Position numbers and translations under genes: made by a program | Notes under the pieces: generated by a model | What the model was told of the DNA's origin: nothing | The model's input: the letters and a program-made list of their open reading frames with translations, nothing else | Database searches by the model: none | Shown here: piece by piece, positions 44,220 to 52,599 of the stretch | Numbering within the stretch: the first letter of the stretch is position 1 | How the letters are laid out: each line of letters begins with the position of its first letter | DNA from: Actinosynnema sp040640215 | GTDB lineage: Bacteria; Actinomycetota; Actinomycetes; Mycobacteriales; Pseudonocardiaceae | Reading direction: 5' to 3' | Assembly (NCBI RefSeq): GCF_040640215.1 | Contig: NZ_JBFABG010000001.1 | Location: 434,001 to 498,000 of the forward strand | DNA: 64,000 bases

Positions 44220-44822
44220 TCAGCCGCCGAGCGTCTTCATCTTGTCGGCCAGCGCGACGCAGGCGGGTGCCTTCCGGTACGCCTCGGCCAGCTCGGGGTC
44301 GCTGGTCAGCTTCTTGATCTGGTCGTTGGCGGTGCTCGTCTCGCTGCCGCCGAGCTCACCGATCTTGGTGGTGAACTCGGGGTCGTTCGGGTCGAGCTTC
44401 GCCACCTCTTCGCTCGCCTGGACCCACGTCTTCGCCGAGTCGTCGAAGAACTTGACCAGCTCGTCGTGCAGCGCCTGCGCGCCCGTCGACGGAGCACCGA
44501 GGTCCGCCAGCTTCCGGCCGGCCTCGGCGAACGACTTGCCGGACTTGTCCGCGAACTCCTGGATCTCGGCCTTGAACGCCACCGGGTCGGCGGACGCGCC
44601 CGCGAGCATGGTCTGGAGCAGTTCCACGAGGCCCTCCAGCGCGGGCGTGATGCCCTCGCAGTAGGTGCCGCTCCACGTCACCGGATCGGCCGCCGCCGCC
44701 CGGGTGGTGGTCGTGCCGCCGCTCGCGGTCGACGTACCCGCACCGGACGACTCCGCGCCCGAGCACGCCCCGGTCAGGAGCACGCCCGCGAGGACACCGG
44801 CCACCGTCAGGCGAAGTTTCAC
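44220..44822 (-). CDS. Putative lipoprotein A of a paralogous pair
   Basis: 200 residues. Signal peptide VKLRLTVAGVLAGVLLTGACSG with lipobox TGAC, Ser/Thr-rich linker, then a helical domain with a conserved Cys pair (WSGTYCEGI and RKAPACVALADKM). It resembles the next gene in layout and in the elements DPVxxKA, the Ala-rich helices and the C-terminal APAC. GTG 44822 is chosen since GGGGGGAA precedes it. Function unknown. Confidence 0.7.
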   Translation of the reverse strand: MKLRLTVAGVLAGVLLTGACSGAESSGAGTSTASGGTTTTRAAAADPVTWSGTYCEGITPALEGLVELLQTMLAGASADPVAFKAEIQEFADKSGKSFAEAGRKLADLGAPSTGAQALHDELVKFFDDSAKTWVQASEEVAKLDPNDPEFTTKIGELGGSETSTANDQIKKLTSDPELAEAYRKAPACVALADKMKTLGG

Positions 44823-44860
44823 GCTGATTCCCCCCACTGGTCCTGTTCGACCGCCGGATA

Positions 44861-45439
44861 CTACGACGTGGGGGTTACCGGTTCGGACGGCCGGAGCGTG
44901 CGCAGGTCCTGGCAGGCGGGGGCCTTCTCGGCCGCTTCCTTGAGCTCCGGGGTCGCCTCCAACTGCTTGAGCGGCTCCGCGAACTGGTCCAGCCTGCCGA
45001 TCGCCTCGCCCGCCGCCTGGAGCCCGCCGACCGGGTCGTTCGCGTCGGCCTGCTCGACCGAGGCCTTGGCGTCGCCGAACGACTTGCCGATGTCGGAGAA
45101 CGTGGTCGCCATCTTCGACACCTGCTCGTCACCGCCCGCGACCGGCGACGGCCCGACCTCGCGGAGCTTCGCGGCCGTCTGGTCGAACGCCTGGGCCAAC
45201 TGGCCCATGTACGCGCCCATGTCGGCCTTGAGCTTCACCGGGTCGTTCGCGTCCAGCTTCGGCGGCGTCTTGGGCACGGACACGAACGAGGCCGCCGCCG
45301 TGCACACCTTGTCCATGTAGGCCACGGTGTCACCGCCGGAGGACGACGGCGGCGACGAGCTCGGGGCGGGGTCCCCGCCGGAACCGCACGCCGTGATCAG
45401 CGCCGCCGACGCGGCCACCACGGCCAGCCGGATCACCAT
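44861..45439 (-). CDS. Putative lipoprotein B of a paralogous pair
   Basis: 192 residues. MVIRLAVVAASAALITACGSGG has lipobox ITAC; a Ser/Pro linker leads to a helical domain with Cys in YMDKVCTAAASF and KAPACQDLRTL. NDPVKLKADMGAYMGQLAQAFDQTAAKLREVGPSP matches NDP/VAFKAEIQEFADKSGKSFAEAGRKLADLGAPS of lipoprotein A, so the two arose by duplication. They are 38 bases apart on the same strand, downstream of hppA. Confidence 0.7.
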   Translation of the reverse strand: MVIRLAVVAASAALITACGSGGDPAPSSSPPSSSGGDTVAYMDKVCTAAASFVSVPKTPPKLDANDPVKLKADMGAYMGQLAQAFDQTAAKLREVGPSPVAGGDEQVSKMATTFSDIGKSFGDAKASVEQADANDPVGGLQAAGEAIGRLDQFAEPLKQLEATPELKEAAEKAPACQDLRTLRPSEPVTPTS

Positions 45440-45499
45440 CGGACTCTCCCATCACCCGGAAACACCCACAGTGTGCCCATGCGGGGCAAGCCGCACACG

Positions 45500-45538
45500 C
45501 CGAAGCGGACGCCCCCGTGGAGGGGACGCCCGCTTCGG
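45500..45538. terminator. Terminator downstream of hppA
   Basis: CCGAAGCGG (45500-45508) pairs with CCGCTTCGG (45530-45538), with further partial pairing of the C-rich and G-rich inner parts. It begins 28 bases after the hppA stop on the minus strand. Confidence 0.65.
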
Positions 45539-45565
45539 GGACCGTCAACCGCTGCCGACCTCCGG

Positions 45566-47872
45566 TCAGACCGCCCCGTTGGACACCGGGGTCTCCGCCG
45601 GGGAGTCCGCGATGGCGGTGCCGCGCCGCTTCGACACGACGACCGCGACGACGATCACCGCGACCGCCACGAGCGCGATCGCGTACCGGACGCCCGCCGA
45701 CGCGTCCGCGCCCACCGAGAACGTGACGATGGCCGGCGCGATCAGCACCGAGACCAGGTTCATCACCTTGATCAGCGGGTTGATCGCGGGACCGGCGGTG
45801 TCCTTGAACGGGTCGCCGACGGTGTCGCCGATGACCGTGGCCGCGTGGGCGTCGGAGCCCTTGCCGCCGTGGTTGCCGTCCTCGACCAGCTTCTTGGCGT
45901 TGTCCCACGCGCCACCGGAGTTGGCCAGGAACACGGCCATCAGGGTGCCGGTGGCGATCGCGCCCGCCAGGTAGCCCGCCAGCGGCCCGACGCCGAGGCC
46001 GAAGCCGACCGCGATCGGGGCCATCACCGCGAGCAGACCGGGGGTGGCCAGCTCGCGCAGCGAGTCCTTCGTGCAGATGTCCACGACCCGGCCGTACTCG
46101 GGCTTGACCGTGCCGTCCATGATGCCGGGGTTCTCGCGGAACTGGCGGCGCACCTCGAACACGATCGCGCCCGCCGCCCGGGTGACCGCGTTGACGGCCA
46201 GACCGGAGAACATGAACACGACGGCCGCACCGATGATGATGCCGACCAGCACGTTCGGCGAGAACACGACGTTGCTGAAGGAGACCGGGACGGCCTCCGT
46301 GATGCCCTCCAACGCCTGCTTGATCGCGTCCTGGTAGGAGCCGAACAGCGCGGTGGCGGCCAGCACGGCGGTCGCGATCGCGATGCCCTTGGTGATCGCC
46401 TTCGTGGTGTTGCCGACCGCGTCGAGCTCGGTGAGGATCTGCGCGCCCTCGCCGTCGACGTCGCCGGACATCTCCGCGATGCCCTGGGCGTTGTCCGACA
46501 CCGGGCCGAACGTGTCCATGGCGACGATGACGCCGACCGTGGTCAGCAGACCGCACCCGGCCAGGGCCACCGCGAACAGCGCCACGACCAGCGTGCCGGA
46601 CAGCAGGAACGCGCCGTACACCGCGCCGCCGATGACCAGCGCCGTGTAGACCGCCGACTCGAAGCCGACCGAGATGCCGGACAGGATGACCGTCGCCGCG
46701 CCGGTCAGGGAGGTCTTGCCGACCTCCTTGACGGGCTTGTGCTCGGTGCCGGTGTAGTAGCCGGTCAGCCACAGGATGACGCCCGCCAGCACGATGCCGA
46801 TGATCACCGCGATGGCCGCGATCAACGCCGGGTTGCCCGCCGTCGCGATCACCTCGGGGTCGTCCACGCCCTTGAGCTCGCCGAACGAGCTGGGCAGGAA
46901 CACGAACGCGGCCACCGTGCACAGCACGGCCGAGATCACCGCCGAGATGTAGAACGAGCGGTTGATCGCCGAGAGGCCGCTCTCACCCGTTCGGGCCGAG
47001 GTGATGTACACCCCGATCACCGCGGTGATCACGCCGATCGCCGGGACGATCAACGGGAACAGCAGGCCCTTCGCGCCGAACGCGGCCGTGCCCAGGATGA
47101 GCGACGCGACCAGCGTCACCGCGTAGGACTCGAACAGGTCGGCCGCCATGCCGGCGCAGTCGCCGACGTTGTCGCCCACGTTGTCCGCGATGGTCGCCGC
47201 GTTGCGCGGGTCGTCCTCCGGGATGCCCTGCTCGACCTTGCCGACGAGGTCCGCGCCGACGTCGGCGGCCTTGGTGAAGATGCCGCCGCCGACCCGCATG
47301 AACATCGCGAGCAGCGCCGCGCCGAAGCCGAAGCCCTCCAGCACCTTCGGTGCCTGGCCGGTGTACACCAGCACGACGAGGGCCGCGCCGAACAGGCCGA
47401 GGCCCACGGTGAACATGCCCACCGCGCCACCGGTGCGGAAAGCGATCCGCGTCGCCTTCTCCCGCCCGCCCGGCTCATTCGCGGCTGCCGCCACGCGCAC
47501 GTTCGCGCGGGTGGACAGCCACATGCCCAGGTAGCCGATGGCGGCGGAGAACGCCGCACCGACGAGGAAGAACAGCGACCGGCCGATCCGCTCCCCGACG
47601 TCCTCCGCGGGGAGCAGGAAGAGCAGCACGAACACGATGACGACGAAAATGCCTAGCGTTCGGAACTGCCGATTGAGGTAGGCCGCAGCGCCCTCTTGAA
47701 CCGCTTTGGCGATGTCCTGCATCTTCGCGGTGCCCTGGCCGGCGGCCAGGACCTCCCGAAGCAGCACATAACCGACGGCGAGAGCAGCCAGGGCGACCAC
47801 GGCGACCACGGCCACGAGACCTTGGTCACCTCCGGAGAGCTCTAGGCCCTCCGCGAGGAATTGCCGGGACAT
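45566..47872 (-). CDS. hppA: Proton-translocating membrane pyrophosphatase
   Basis: 768 residues, about 16 helices. Core motifs: DVGADLVGKVEQGIPEDDPRNAATIADNVGDNVGDCAGMAADLFESY (PPi/Mg site), AMDTFGPVSDNAQGIAEM, and DNAKKLVED...GDTVGDPFKDTAGPAINPL. The diagnostic GNTTKA has Lys where K+-dependent forms have Ala, so this is the K+-independent, H+-pumping type. It couples PPi hydrolysis to proton export. AGGAGG lies six bases before ATG 47872. Absent from M. tuberculosis. Confidence 0.96.
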   Translation of the reverse strand: MSRQFLAEGLELSGGDQGLVAVVAVVALAALAVGYVLLREVLAAGQGTAKMQDIAKAVQEGAAAYLNRQFRTLGIFVVIVFVLLFLLPAEDVGERIGRSLFFLVGAAFSAAIGYLGMWLSTRANVRVAAAANEPGGREKATRIAFRTGGAVGMFTVGLGLFGAALVVLVYTGQAPKVLEGFGFGAALLAMFMRVGGGIFTKAADVGADLVGKVEQGIPEDDPRNAATIADNVGDNVGDCAGMAADLFESYAVTLVASLILGTAAFGAKGLLFPLIVPAIGVITAVIGVYITSARTGESGLSAINRSFYISAVISAVLCTVAAFVFLPSSFGELKGVDDPEVIATAGNPALIAAIAVIIGIVLAGVILWLTGYYTGTEHKPVKEVGKTSLTGAATVILSGISVGFESAVYTALVIGGAVYGAFLLSGTLVVALFAVALAGCGLLTTVGVIVAMDTFGPVSDNAQGIAEMSGDVDGEGAQILTELDAVGNTTKAITKGIAIATAVLAATALFGSYQDAIKQALEGITEAVPVSFSNVVFSPNVLVGIIIGAAVVFMFSGLAVNAVTRAAGAIVFEVRRQFRENPGIMDGTVKPEYGRVVDICTKDSLRELATPGLLAVMAPIAVGFGLGVGPLAGYLAGAIATGTLMAVFLANSGGAWDNAKKLVEDGNHGGKGSDAHAATVIGDTVGDPFKDTAGPAINPLIKVMNLVSVLIAPAIVTFSVGADASAGVRYAIALVAVAVIVVAVVVSKRRGTAIADSPAETPVSNGAV

Positions 47873-47983
47873 CCGTCCTCCTGGTGAGTTTTCCTAGCCC
47901 AAGGCGGGAAGCACCGCGCTACGCCGGGACCGGCCTTGTCCACCCGCGACGGTCAGCCCCGACACAACGTGACGCACCCCTCA

Positions 47984-48012
47984 TTGGACGCGATAGCGGC
48001 GGAGTCTATTCA
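47984..48012 (+). promoter_or_regulatory. Candidate promoter of the helicase gene
   Basis: TTGGAC (47984-47989), 17-base spacer, TATTCA (48007-48012), 100 bases upstream of GTG 48113. Confidence 0.45.
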
Positions 48013-48112
48013 AGGTCCGCAAGTACCCGACAGTGAGTCCCGATCCGTGCACTCACCGTCATAGGCGCAGGAAGCAACCGGGGTGTCGGCGGCGTGTGCG
48101 AAGCTGCGCCCC

Positions 48113-50431
48113 GTGGCGAACCAGGGACGTCGTTTGCTGGACCGGGTGCTCGCCGGCGTCCCGGCAGGGGAGTCGCCGTTGACACACCGCGCGGACCTGC
48201 CCCGGCAGGACGCGCAGCCCGTGCCGTGGCCGTCCTGGGCCGCGCCGGACGTGGTGTCGGCGCTGGTGGAGCGGGGTGTCCCGGAACCGTGGCGGCACCA
48301 GGCGGAAGCGGCCGAGCACGCGTGGGCGGGACGGCACGTGGTGGTCGCGACGGGCACCGCGTCGGGCAAGTCGCTGGCCTACCAGTTGCCGGTGCTCAGC
48401 GCCGTGCGCGAGGACCCGAGGGCGACGGCCCTGTACCTGTCCCCGACCAAGGCGCTGGGTGCGGACCAGCTCCGGTCCGTCGAGGCGCTGGGCGTGCCGC
48501 AGGTGCGCGCGGCGACGTTCGACGGCGACACGCCGATGGCCGAGCGGGACTGGGTGCGGGCGCACGCGAACTGGGTGTTCACCAACCCCGACATGCTGCA
48601 CCGCGGAATCCTGCCGAACCACGCCAGGTGGATCAGGTTCTTCCGCCGGTTGTCGTACGTGGTGGTCGACGAGTGCCACTCCTACCGGGGGGTGTTCGGG
48701 TCGCACGTGGCGCTGCTGGTGCGGCGGCTGCGGCGGGTCGCCCGGCGGTACGGGGCAGACCCGGTGTTCGTGCTGGCGTCGGCGACGGTGGCCGATCCCG
48801 CGACTTCGGCTTCCCGCCTGACCGGCGTGCCGTGCGAGGCGGTGACGCGGGACGGTTCGCCGCGCGCCGGGCGGACCGTCGCGCTGTGGGAACCGCCGCT
48901 GCTGACCGAGCTGGAGGGCGAGAACGGCGCGCCCGTGCGGCGGTCGGCGGGCGCGGAGACCGCGCGGATCCTGGCGGACCTGGTCGTGGAGGGCGCGCGA
49001 TCGCTGGCGTTCGTCCGGTCCCGGGTCGGCGCGGAGCTGACCGCGATCGGGGCGCGGCGGGTGCTGGCCGAGATCGACCCGGAGCTGGCGACGCGGGTGG
49101 CCGCGTACCGGGGCGGGTACCTGCCGGAGGAGCGGCGGGCGTTGGAGAAGGCCGTGTCCAGCGGTGACCTGCTCGGGGTGGCGACGACGAACGCGCTGGA
49201 GCTCGGCGTGGACATCGTCGGCCTGGACGCCGTGGTGGTGGCCGGGTTCCCGGGGACGCTGGCGTCGTTCTGGCAGCAGGCCGGGCGGGCGGGGCGGACC
49301 GGCGACTCGGGCGCGCTGGTGGTGTTCGTGGCGCGGGACGACCCGCTGGACACCTACCTGGTGCACAACCCGGCGGCGGTGCTGGAGAAACCGGTCGAGG
49401 CGACCGTGCTCGACCCGACCAACCCGTACGTGCTGGAGCCCCAGTTGGCGTGCGCGGCGGCGGAACTGCCGCTGACGCCGGACTCGCTGGAGGAGTTCGG
49501 CGGCGACCTCGCGGTGGCCGTGCTGGACGACATGGTCGAGCGGAAGGTGCTGCGGCGCAGGCCGAACGGCTGGTACTGGACGTCCCACGACCGGCCGCAC
49601 AGCGCGGTCGACATCCGGGGTTCGGGCGGCGAGCAGGTCGTCGTGGTGGAGGGCGACTCGGGCCGGGTGCTCGGCACCGTCGACCCGGCGGCGGCGTGCT
49701 GGACCGTGCACGAGGGCGCGGTGTACCTGCACCAGGGCGAGTCGTACGTGGTGGACCGGCTGGACCTGGAGAGCGGCATCGCGCTGGTGCGCGCGGAGAA
49801 GCCGGAGTGGACGACGACCGCGCGCGACACCAAGGACATCGCCGTCGTGCGGGTGGTGGAGGAGCGGAAGTACGCCGGGGTGACGGTGTGCCTGGGCGAG
49901 GTCGAGGTGACCTCGCGGGTCGTCGGCTACCTGCGGAAGCTGCCCTCCGGCCAGGTGGTCGACTCGGTGCCGCTGGACCTCCCGGCGCAGACCCTGCGGA
50001 CCCGCGCGGTCTGGTACACCGTCGGCGAAGAGCTGTTGGGTAGTGCGCCGGGGAGCGCCGGTCTGGTTCCGGCGCGCATCCCCGGCGCACTACACGCCGC
50101 CGAGCACGCGGCGATCGGCCTGCTACCCCTGTTCGCGACTTGCGACCGATGGGACATCGGCGGCGTCTCGACCGCGCTGCACCAGGACACCGGGGAGGCG
50201 ACGGTGTTCGTGCACGACGGTCATCCGGGAGGCGCCGGCTTCGCCGACCGCGGGTTCGCGGCGGTGGTCCCATGGCTGGTCGCCACGAGGGAGGCGATCG
50301 CTGCTTGCACGTGCCCGGCCGGTTGCCCGTCCTGCGTGCAGTCGCCGAAGTGCGGGAACGGCAACGATCCGCTGGACAAGGCGGGCGGGCTGGCCGTGTT
50401 GGACGTCGTGCTCGGGGTTGTCGGGGAGTGA
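48113..50431 (+). CDS. DEAD/DEAH-box helicase of MrfA/Hrq1 type with DUF1998 domain
   Basis: 772 residues, like Rv3649. Helicase motifs: TGTASGKSLAYQLPVL (I), VVVDECHSYRGVFGSH (II, DECH), LASATVADP (III), TTNALELGVDIVGLDAVVVAGFPG (IV/V) and QQAGRAGRTG (VI). The C-terminal DUF1998 has a four-Cys site CTCPAGCPSCVQSPKCGNGN, as in B. subtilis MrfA, which works with MrfB in repair of mitomycin-induced DNA damage. GTG 48113 gives the family start. In this lineage it sits beside the Tad cluster, the 'helicase/secretion neighbourhood'. Confidence 0.93.
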   Translation: MANQGRRLLDRVLAGVPAGESPLTHRADLPRQDAQPVPWPSWAAPDVVSALVERGVPEPWRHQAEAAEHAWAGRHVVVATGTASGKSLAYQLPVLSAVREDPRATALYLSPTKALGADQLRSVEALGVPQVRAATFDGDTPMAERDWVRAHANWVFTNPDMLHRGILPNHARWIRFFRRLSYVVVDECHSYRGVFGSHVALLVRRLRRVARRYGADPVFVLASATVADPATSASRLTGVPCEAVTRDGSPRAGRTVALWEPPLLTELEGENGAPVRRSAGAETARILADLVVEGARSLAFVRSRVGAELTAIGARRVLAEIDPELATRVAAYRGGYLPEERRALEKAVSSGDLLGVATTNALELGVDIVGLDAVVVAGFPGTLASFWQQAGRAGRTGDSGALVVFVARDDPLDTYLVHNPAAVLEKPVEATVLDPTNPYVLEPQLACAAAELPLTPDSLEEFGGDLAVAVLDDMVERKVLRRRPNGWYWTSHDRPHSAVDIRGSGGEQVVVVEGDSGRVLGTVDPAAACWTVHEGAVYLHQGESYVVDRLDLESGIALVRAEKPEWTTTARDTKDIAVVRVVEERKYAGVTVCLGEVEVTSRVVGYLRKLPSGQVVDSVPLDLPAQTLRTRAVWYTVGEELLGSAPGSAGLVPARIPGALHAAEHAAIGLLPLFATCDRWDIGGVSTALHQDTGEATVFVHDGHPGGAGFADRGFAAVVPWLVATREAIAACTCPAGCPSCVQSPKCGNGNDPLDKAGGLAVLDVVLGVVGE

Positions 50432-50445
50432 TCCACGACGTCCAA
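50399..50445 (+). terminator. Hairpin spanning the end of the helicase gene
   Basis: TTGGACGTCGTG (50399-50410), inside the last codons, pairs perfectly with 50434-50445 just after the stop. No T-tract follows; possibly an mRNA 3'-end element. Confidence 0.4.
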
Positions 50446-50494
50446 CACGGCCTGGCGGGTACTGCTCCCACGGGTGCGTCCGCAGGTCGTGCCA

Positions 50495-50517
50495 GGTCGT
50501 CGGTGAGGCCGACGACC
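50495..50517. terminator. Terminator-like hairpin between helicase and Prim-Pol genes
   Basis: GGTCGTCGG (50495-50503) pairs with CCGACGACC (50509-50517); CTTCTC follows on the plus strand. The flanking genes converge here. Confidence 0.55.
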
Positions 50518-50571
50518 CTTCTCAACGGGTGCCGAACCGCCGGAGGAGGACGACGGACCGGCGTACCCGGG

Positions 50572-51216
50572 TCAGGCCAGTCCGCCGAGGACCAGGCCGT
50601 AGTCGGTGGGTGCGTGCACGGCATCGGTCAGCACGACGTCGGTCAGGACGGCCTCGGTCAGCGCGTCCTGGACGACGCTCGTCCGGGGTAGCTGCCACGC
50701 GCAGATCTGCGGCTTGACCCGCCAGTGCACGACACCGTGCTGGAAGGGCGTCGGCGGCAGCGGGACGAACTCGCCCCGGCCGTAGTGGTGGACGTCGTGG
50801 TCGGCCACCCAGTCGGCGCGCAGCGGCTGACCGGAGGAGACGAGGAACATCCAGCGCCCGGAGGGGGTGGCCGCGATCGGCACCGGCACACCGGCCGCCC
50901 GCAGGGCCACGGCGGCCCGCCGGCCGAGGTCGGCGTCGACCTCGATGGCGTCCACACCGTGCCCGGTGGCCAGCAGGATGCTGTAGGAGTGACCGGCCCA
51001 CCAGGTGGCGACCTGCTCCGCCTTGGTGCCGATGCGCTCCTGCCAGTCGTGGTGCACCGGAGCCGGGCCGTCCAGTTCGGCGACCTCGCGGCCGGCCCAC
51101 TGCGCACCCGCCGGATAGGTCCCCGGCAGCACAGGCCACCCGTGCCACGCGAGGTTGACCGCCTCTGCGCGCAGCTCGATGCGGAAGGCCCCGCGCCAGC
51201 TATCGGACCACTCCAT
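50572..51216 (-). CDS. Bifunctional primase/polymerase (Prim-Pol) domain protein
   Basis: 214 residues, only the Prim-Pol N-terminal domain. WHGWPVLPGTYPAG, HDWQERIGTKAEQVATWWAGHSYSILLATGHGVDAIEVDADLG (acidic metal residues) and PIAATPSGRWMFLVSSGQPLRAD are typical of the stand-alone actinobacterial group, relatives of plasmid and phage replication primases. No helicase part. ATG 51216 has AAGGAGG upstream. It lies between the helicase and Tad genes, where mycobacteria have other genes, so it looks like a lineage-specific insertion. Two phased inverted repeats lie upstream. Confidence 0.8.
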   Translation of the reverse strand: MEWSDSWRGAFRIELRAEAVNLAWHGWPVLPGTYPAGAQWAGREVAELDGPAPVHHDWQERIGTKAEQVATWWAGHSYSILLATGHGVDAIEVDADLGRRAAVALRAAGVPVPIAATPSGRWMFLVSSGQPLRADWVADHDVHHYGRGEFVPLPPTPFQHGVVHWRVKPQICAWQLPRTSVVQDALTEAVLTDVVLTDAVHAPTDYGLVLGGLA

Positions 51217-51908
51217 CTTCCGTTCGCCTCCTTGAAGACCACGACACCGTGTCGGGTGTTTTTCGACACCGCGTCGGTGCCTTCACTTGAACTAACGACA
51301 TGACAGGGACTTCTGGTAACCACCAGTCGACAACTGGTAGGTACGGAACGGCGAACGCCGGTCGGCCGGACGGCCGACAGAACTCCCGCGTTCCCGCAGA
51401 AGGCCCCCGAAGCCGCAACCAGCGGGTGTGTGAGGCCGCTCACCGCCGGAGGGTGACCGTTCGTCGCGGCAGCCCCACTCGACCCTTCACCCGCGCCGGC
51501 CCGAGCCCGCGCGCTGGGCGCACCGAACACTGCGGCCACGCCCCTGACCGGGGAGCCCCGCACCTCGACCACCACCTCCCACCCGGCCACGTCGCAGGTC
51601 ACCAGCTCCCCGCCCATCCGCCGCACCACCCACTCGGCCTTCCCGCAAGCGCGCGAACTCCCCTCGACCACCCACCCGGCCGCCGCGACAGCGGCAAGAT
51701 CCGCAGTCGCCGCCACCCGGTGCCGAGCGACCACCACCTCCCCGAACGACACTCCGAACACGACAGCGCCGCACAACACCCCGAGCAACGCCACAGCCAG
51801 CACACTCGCCGCCCCGCGGTCGTCCCCCAACCCAGGACCCGCCCACCTCGGCCACCTCCACACCCGCCACCTCCACACCGGCGTCATCCACAGCGGACTC
51901 GTCCACAC
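50658..51908 (-). CDS. TadE-like protein (Rv3654c type) with abnormal read-through end
   Basis: GTG 51908. The first 130 or so residues are a TIGR03816-type protein: DDRGAASVLAVALLGVLCGAVVFGVSFGEVVVARHRVAATADLAAVAAAG, then ACGKAEWVVRRMGGELVTCDVAGWEVVVEVRG and SARARAGAG, where family members stop. Here the frame stays open for almost 290 more codons, running out of phase through the Prim-Pol gene. A TGA occurs in another frame directly after SARARAGA (about 51485), so a one- or two-base lesion in a G-run could have removed the stop. The expected real product is therefore about 51485-51908. The prepilin-like Glu at +5 is absent (AASVL). Confidence 0.6.
   Translation of the reverse strand: MWTSPLWMTPVWRWRVWRWPRWAGPGLGDDRGAASVLAVALLGVLCGAVVFGVSFGEVVVARHRVAATADLAAVAAAGWVVEGSSRACGKAEWVVRRMGGELVTCDVAGWEVVVEVRGSPVRGVAAVFGAPSARARAGAGEGSSGAAATNGHPPAVSGLTHPLVAASGAFCGNAGVLSAVRPTGVRRSVPTSCRLVVTRSPCHVVSSSEGTDAVSKNTRHGVVVFKEANGRWSGPIAGAGPSASSCAQRRSTSRGTGGLCCRGPIRRVRSGPAARSPNWTARLRCTTTGRSASAPRRSRSPPGGPVTPTASCWPPGTVWTPSRSTPTSAGGPPWPCGRPVCRCRSRPPPPGAGCSSSPPVSRCAPTGWPTTTSTTTAGASSSRCRRRPSSTVSCTGGSSRRSARGSYPGRASSRTR
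51242..51276. promoter_or_regulatory. Two phased inverted repeats upstream of the Prim-Pol gene
   Basis: CGACAC-C-GTGTCG (51242-51254, perfect) and CGACAC-C-GCGTCG (51264-51276, one mismatch). Centres are 22 bases apart, two helical turns, as expected for cooperative dimer binding. They lie 25-60 bases before the Prim-Pol ATG. Confidence 0.55.
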
Positions 51909-52417
51909 CGGCCGCGCACCTCCCGCCAGTCGTAGCCGCGCGGCCTTGCGCGACCCACGGCCGCATCGCGCGTGCTGCGGTGCTTGCTGTCGTGTGTGCC
52001 GTCAGACGTCCCGGCGGGTGCACCGGTGGGCGTGCCGGTGGAACCGGTGACGCCTGGTTCGAGCACGGCGTAGGCGTCGGCGTGCACGTCCACCACCGCA
52101 CGCCGTGCTGTCACCTCGACTCGAACCGTGTCGCCGTCGTACCCGATGGTCAGCTCGGCACCCTGGGGTGCGATGGCCGCCGAGGCGGTGGACGCCCGCG
52201 CCGAATCCCCGCGCGCGACCAGCCGGGCGACCTCGCGAGCGGCGTCCGTGCACCGGACCTTGGCGACGACGGTCATGACCACCTCGACGCCCAGCACCAC
52301 GAACGCCACGAGCCCGCAGACCGCCAAGGCGGCCTCCACCGTCACCGCACCACGGTCCCCGAGTGGCGAGAATCGGCGGCCGGCAACGGTTTTCCGGAGT
52401 CGCGGGCGGCGCGGCAT
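51884..52417 (-). CDS. TadE-family pilus assembly protein (Rv3655c type)
   Basis: 177 residues. A basic N terminus then a pseudopilin-like segment, GDRG-AVTVEAALAVCGLVAFVVLGVEVVMTVVAKVRCTDAAREVARLVARGD, in which Gly at -1 and Glu at +5 fit prepilin-type processing. The rest is a short extracellular beta domain and a disordered Thr/Gly-rich tail. ATG 52417 shares one base with the Flp stop (TGATG). It overlaps the following TadE-like gene by 25 bases. Confidence 0.85.
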   Translation of the reverse strand: MPRRPRLRKTVAGRRFSPLGDRGAVTVEAALAVCGLVAFVVLGVEVVMTVVAKVRCTDAAREVARLVARGDSARASTASAAIAPQGAELTIGYDGDTVRVEVTARRAVVDVHADAYAVLEPGVTGSTGTPTGAPAGTSDGTHDSKHRSTRDAAVGRARPRGYDWREVRGRCGRVRCG

Positions 52418-52569
52418 CACGTCCCCGCCGAGAAGGCTTTTTGCAGCAGCCCGCGCAGCATGTCCGTGACCCAGTCGCCACCGAGCAGCACGAGCAGCAC
52501 ACCCGCGAACCCGGCCGCCGCCAACGTGCCGATGGCGTACTCGGCGGTCGTCATTCCCTTGTCGTTCAT
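52417..52569 (-). CDS. flp: Flp-type pilin (DUF4244), 50 residues
   Basis: The translation is MNDKGMTTAEYAIGTLAAAG followed by FAGVLLVLLGGDWVTDMLRG and LLQKAFSAGT. A short leader MNDKG, cleavage expected after Gly5, Glu at +5 (MTTAE) and one hydrophobic helix define a Flp/type IVb pilin; the position equals Rv3656c. AAGGAGAA lies about six bases before ATG 52569. It would be the main subunit of the structure exported by the TadABC genes directly upstream. Confidence 0.9.
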   Translation of the reverse strand: MNDKGMTTAEYAIGTLAAAGFAGVLLVLLGGDWVTDMLRGLLQKAFSAGT

Positions 52570-52599
52570 CACGATTCTCCTTCATTCCACTGTGGACGA

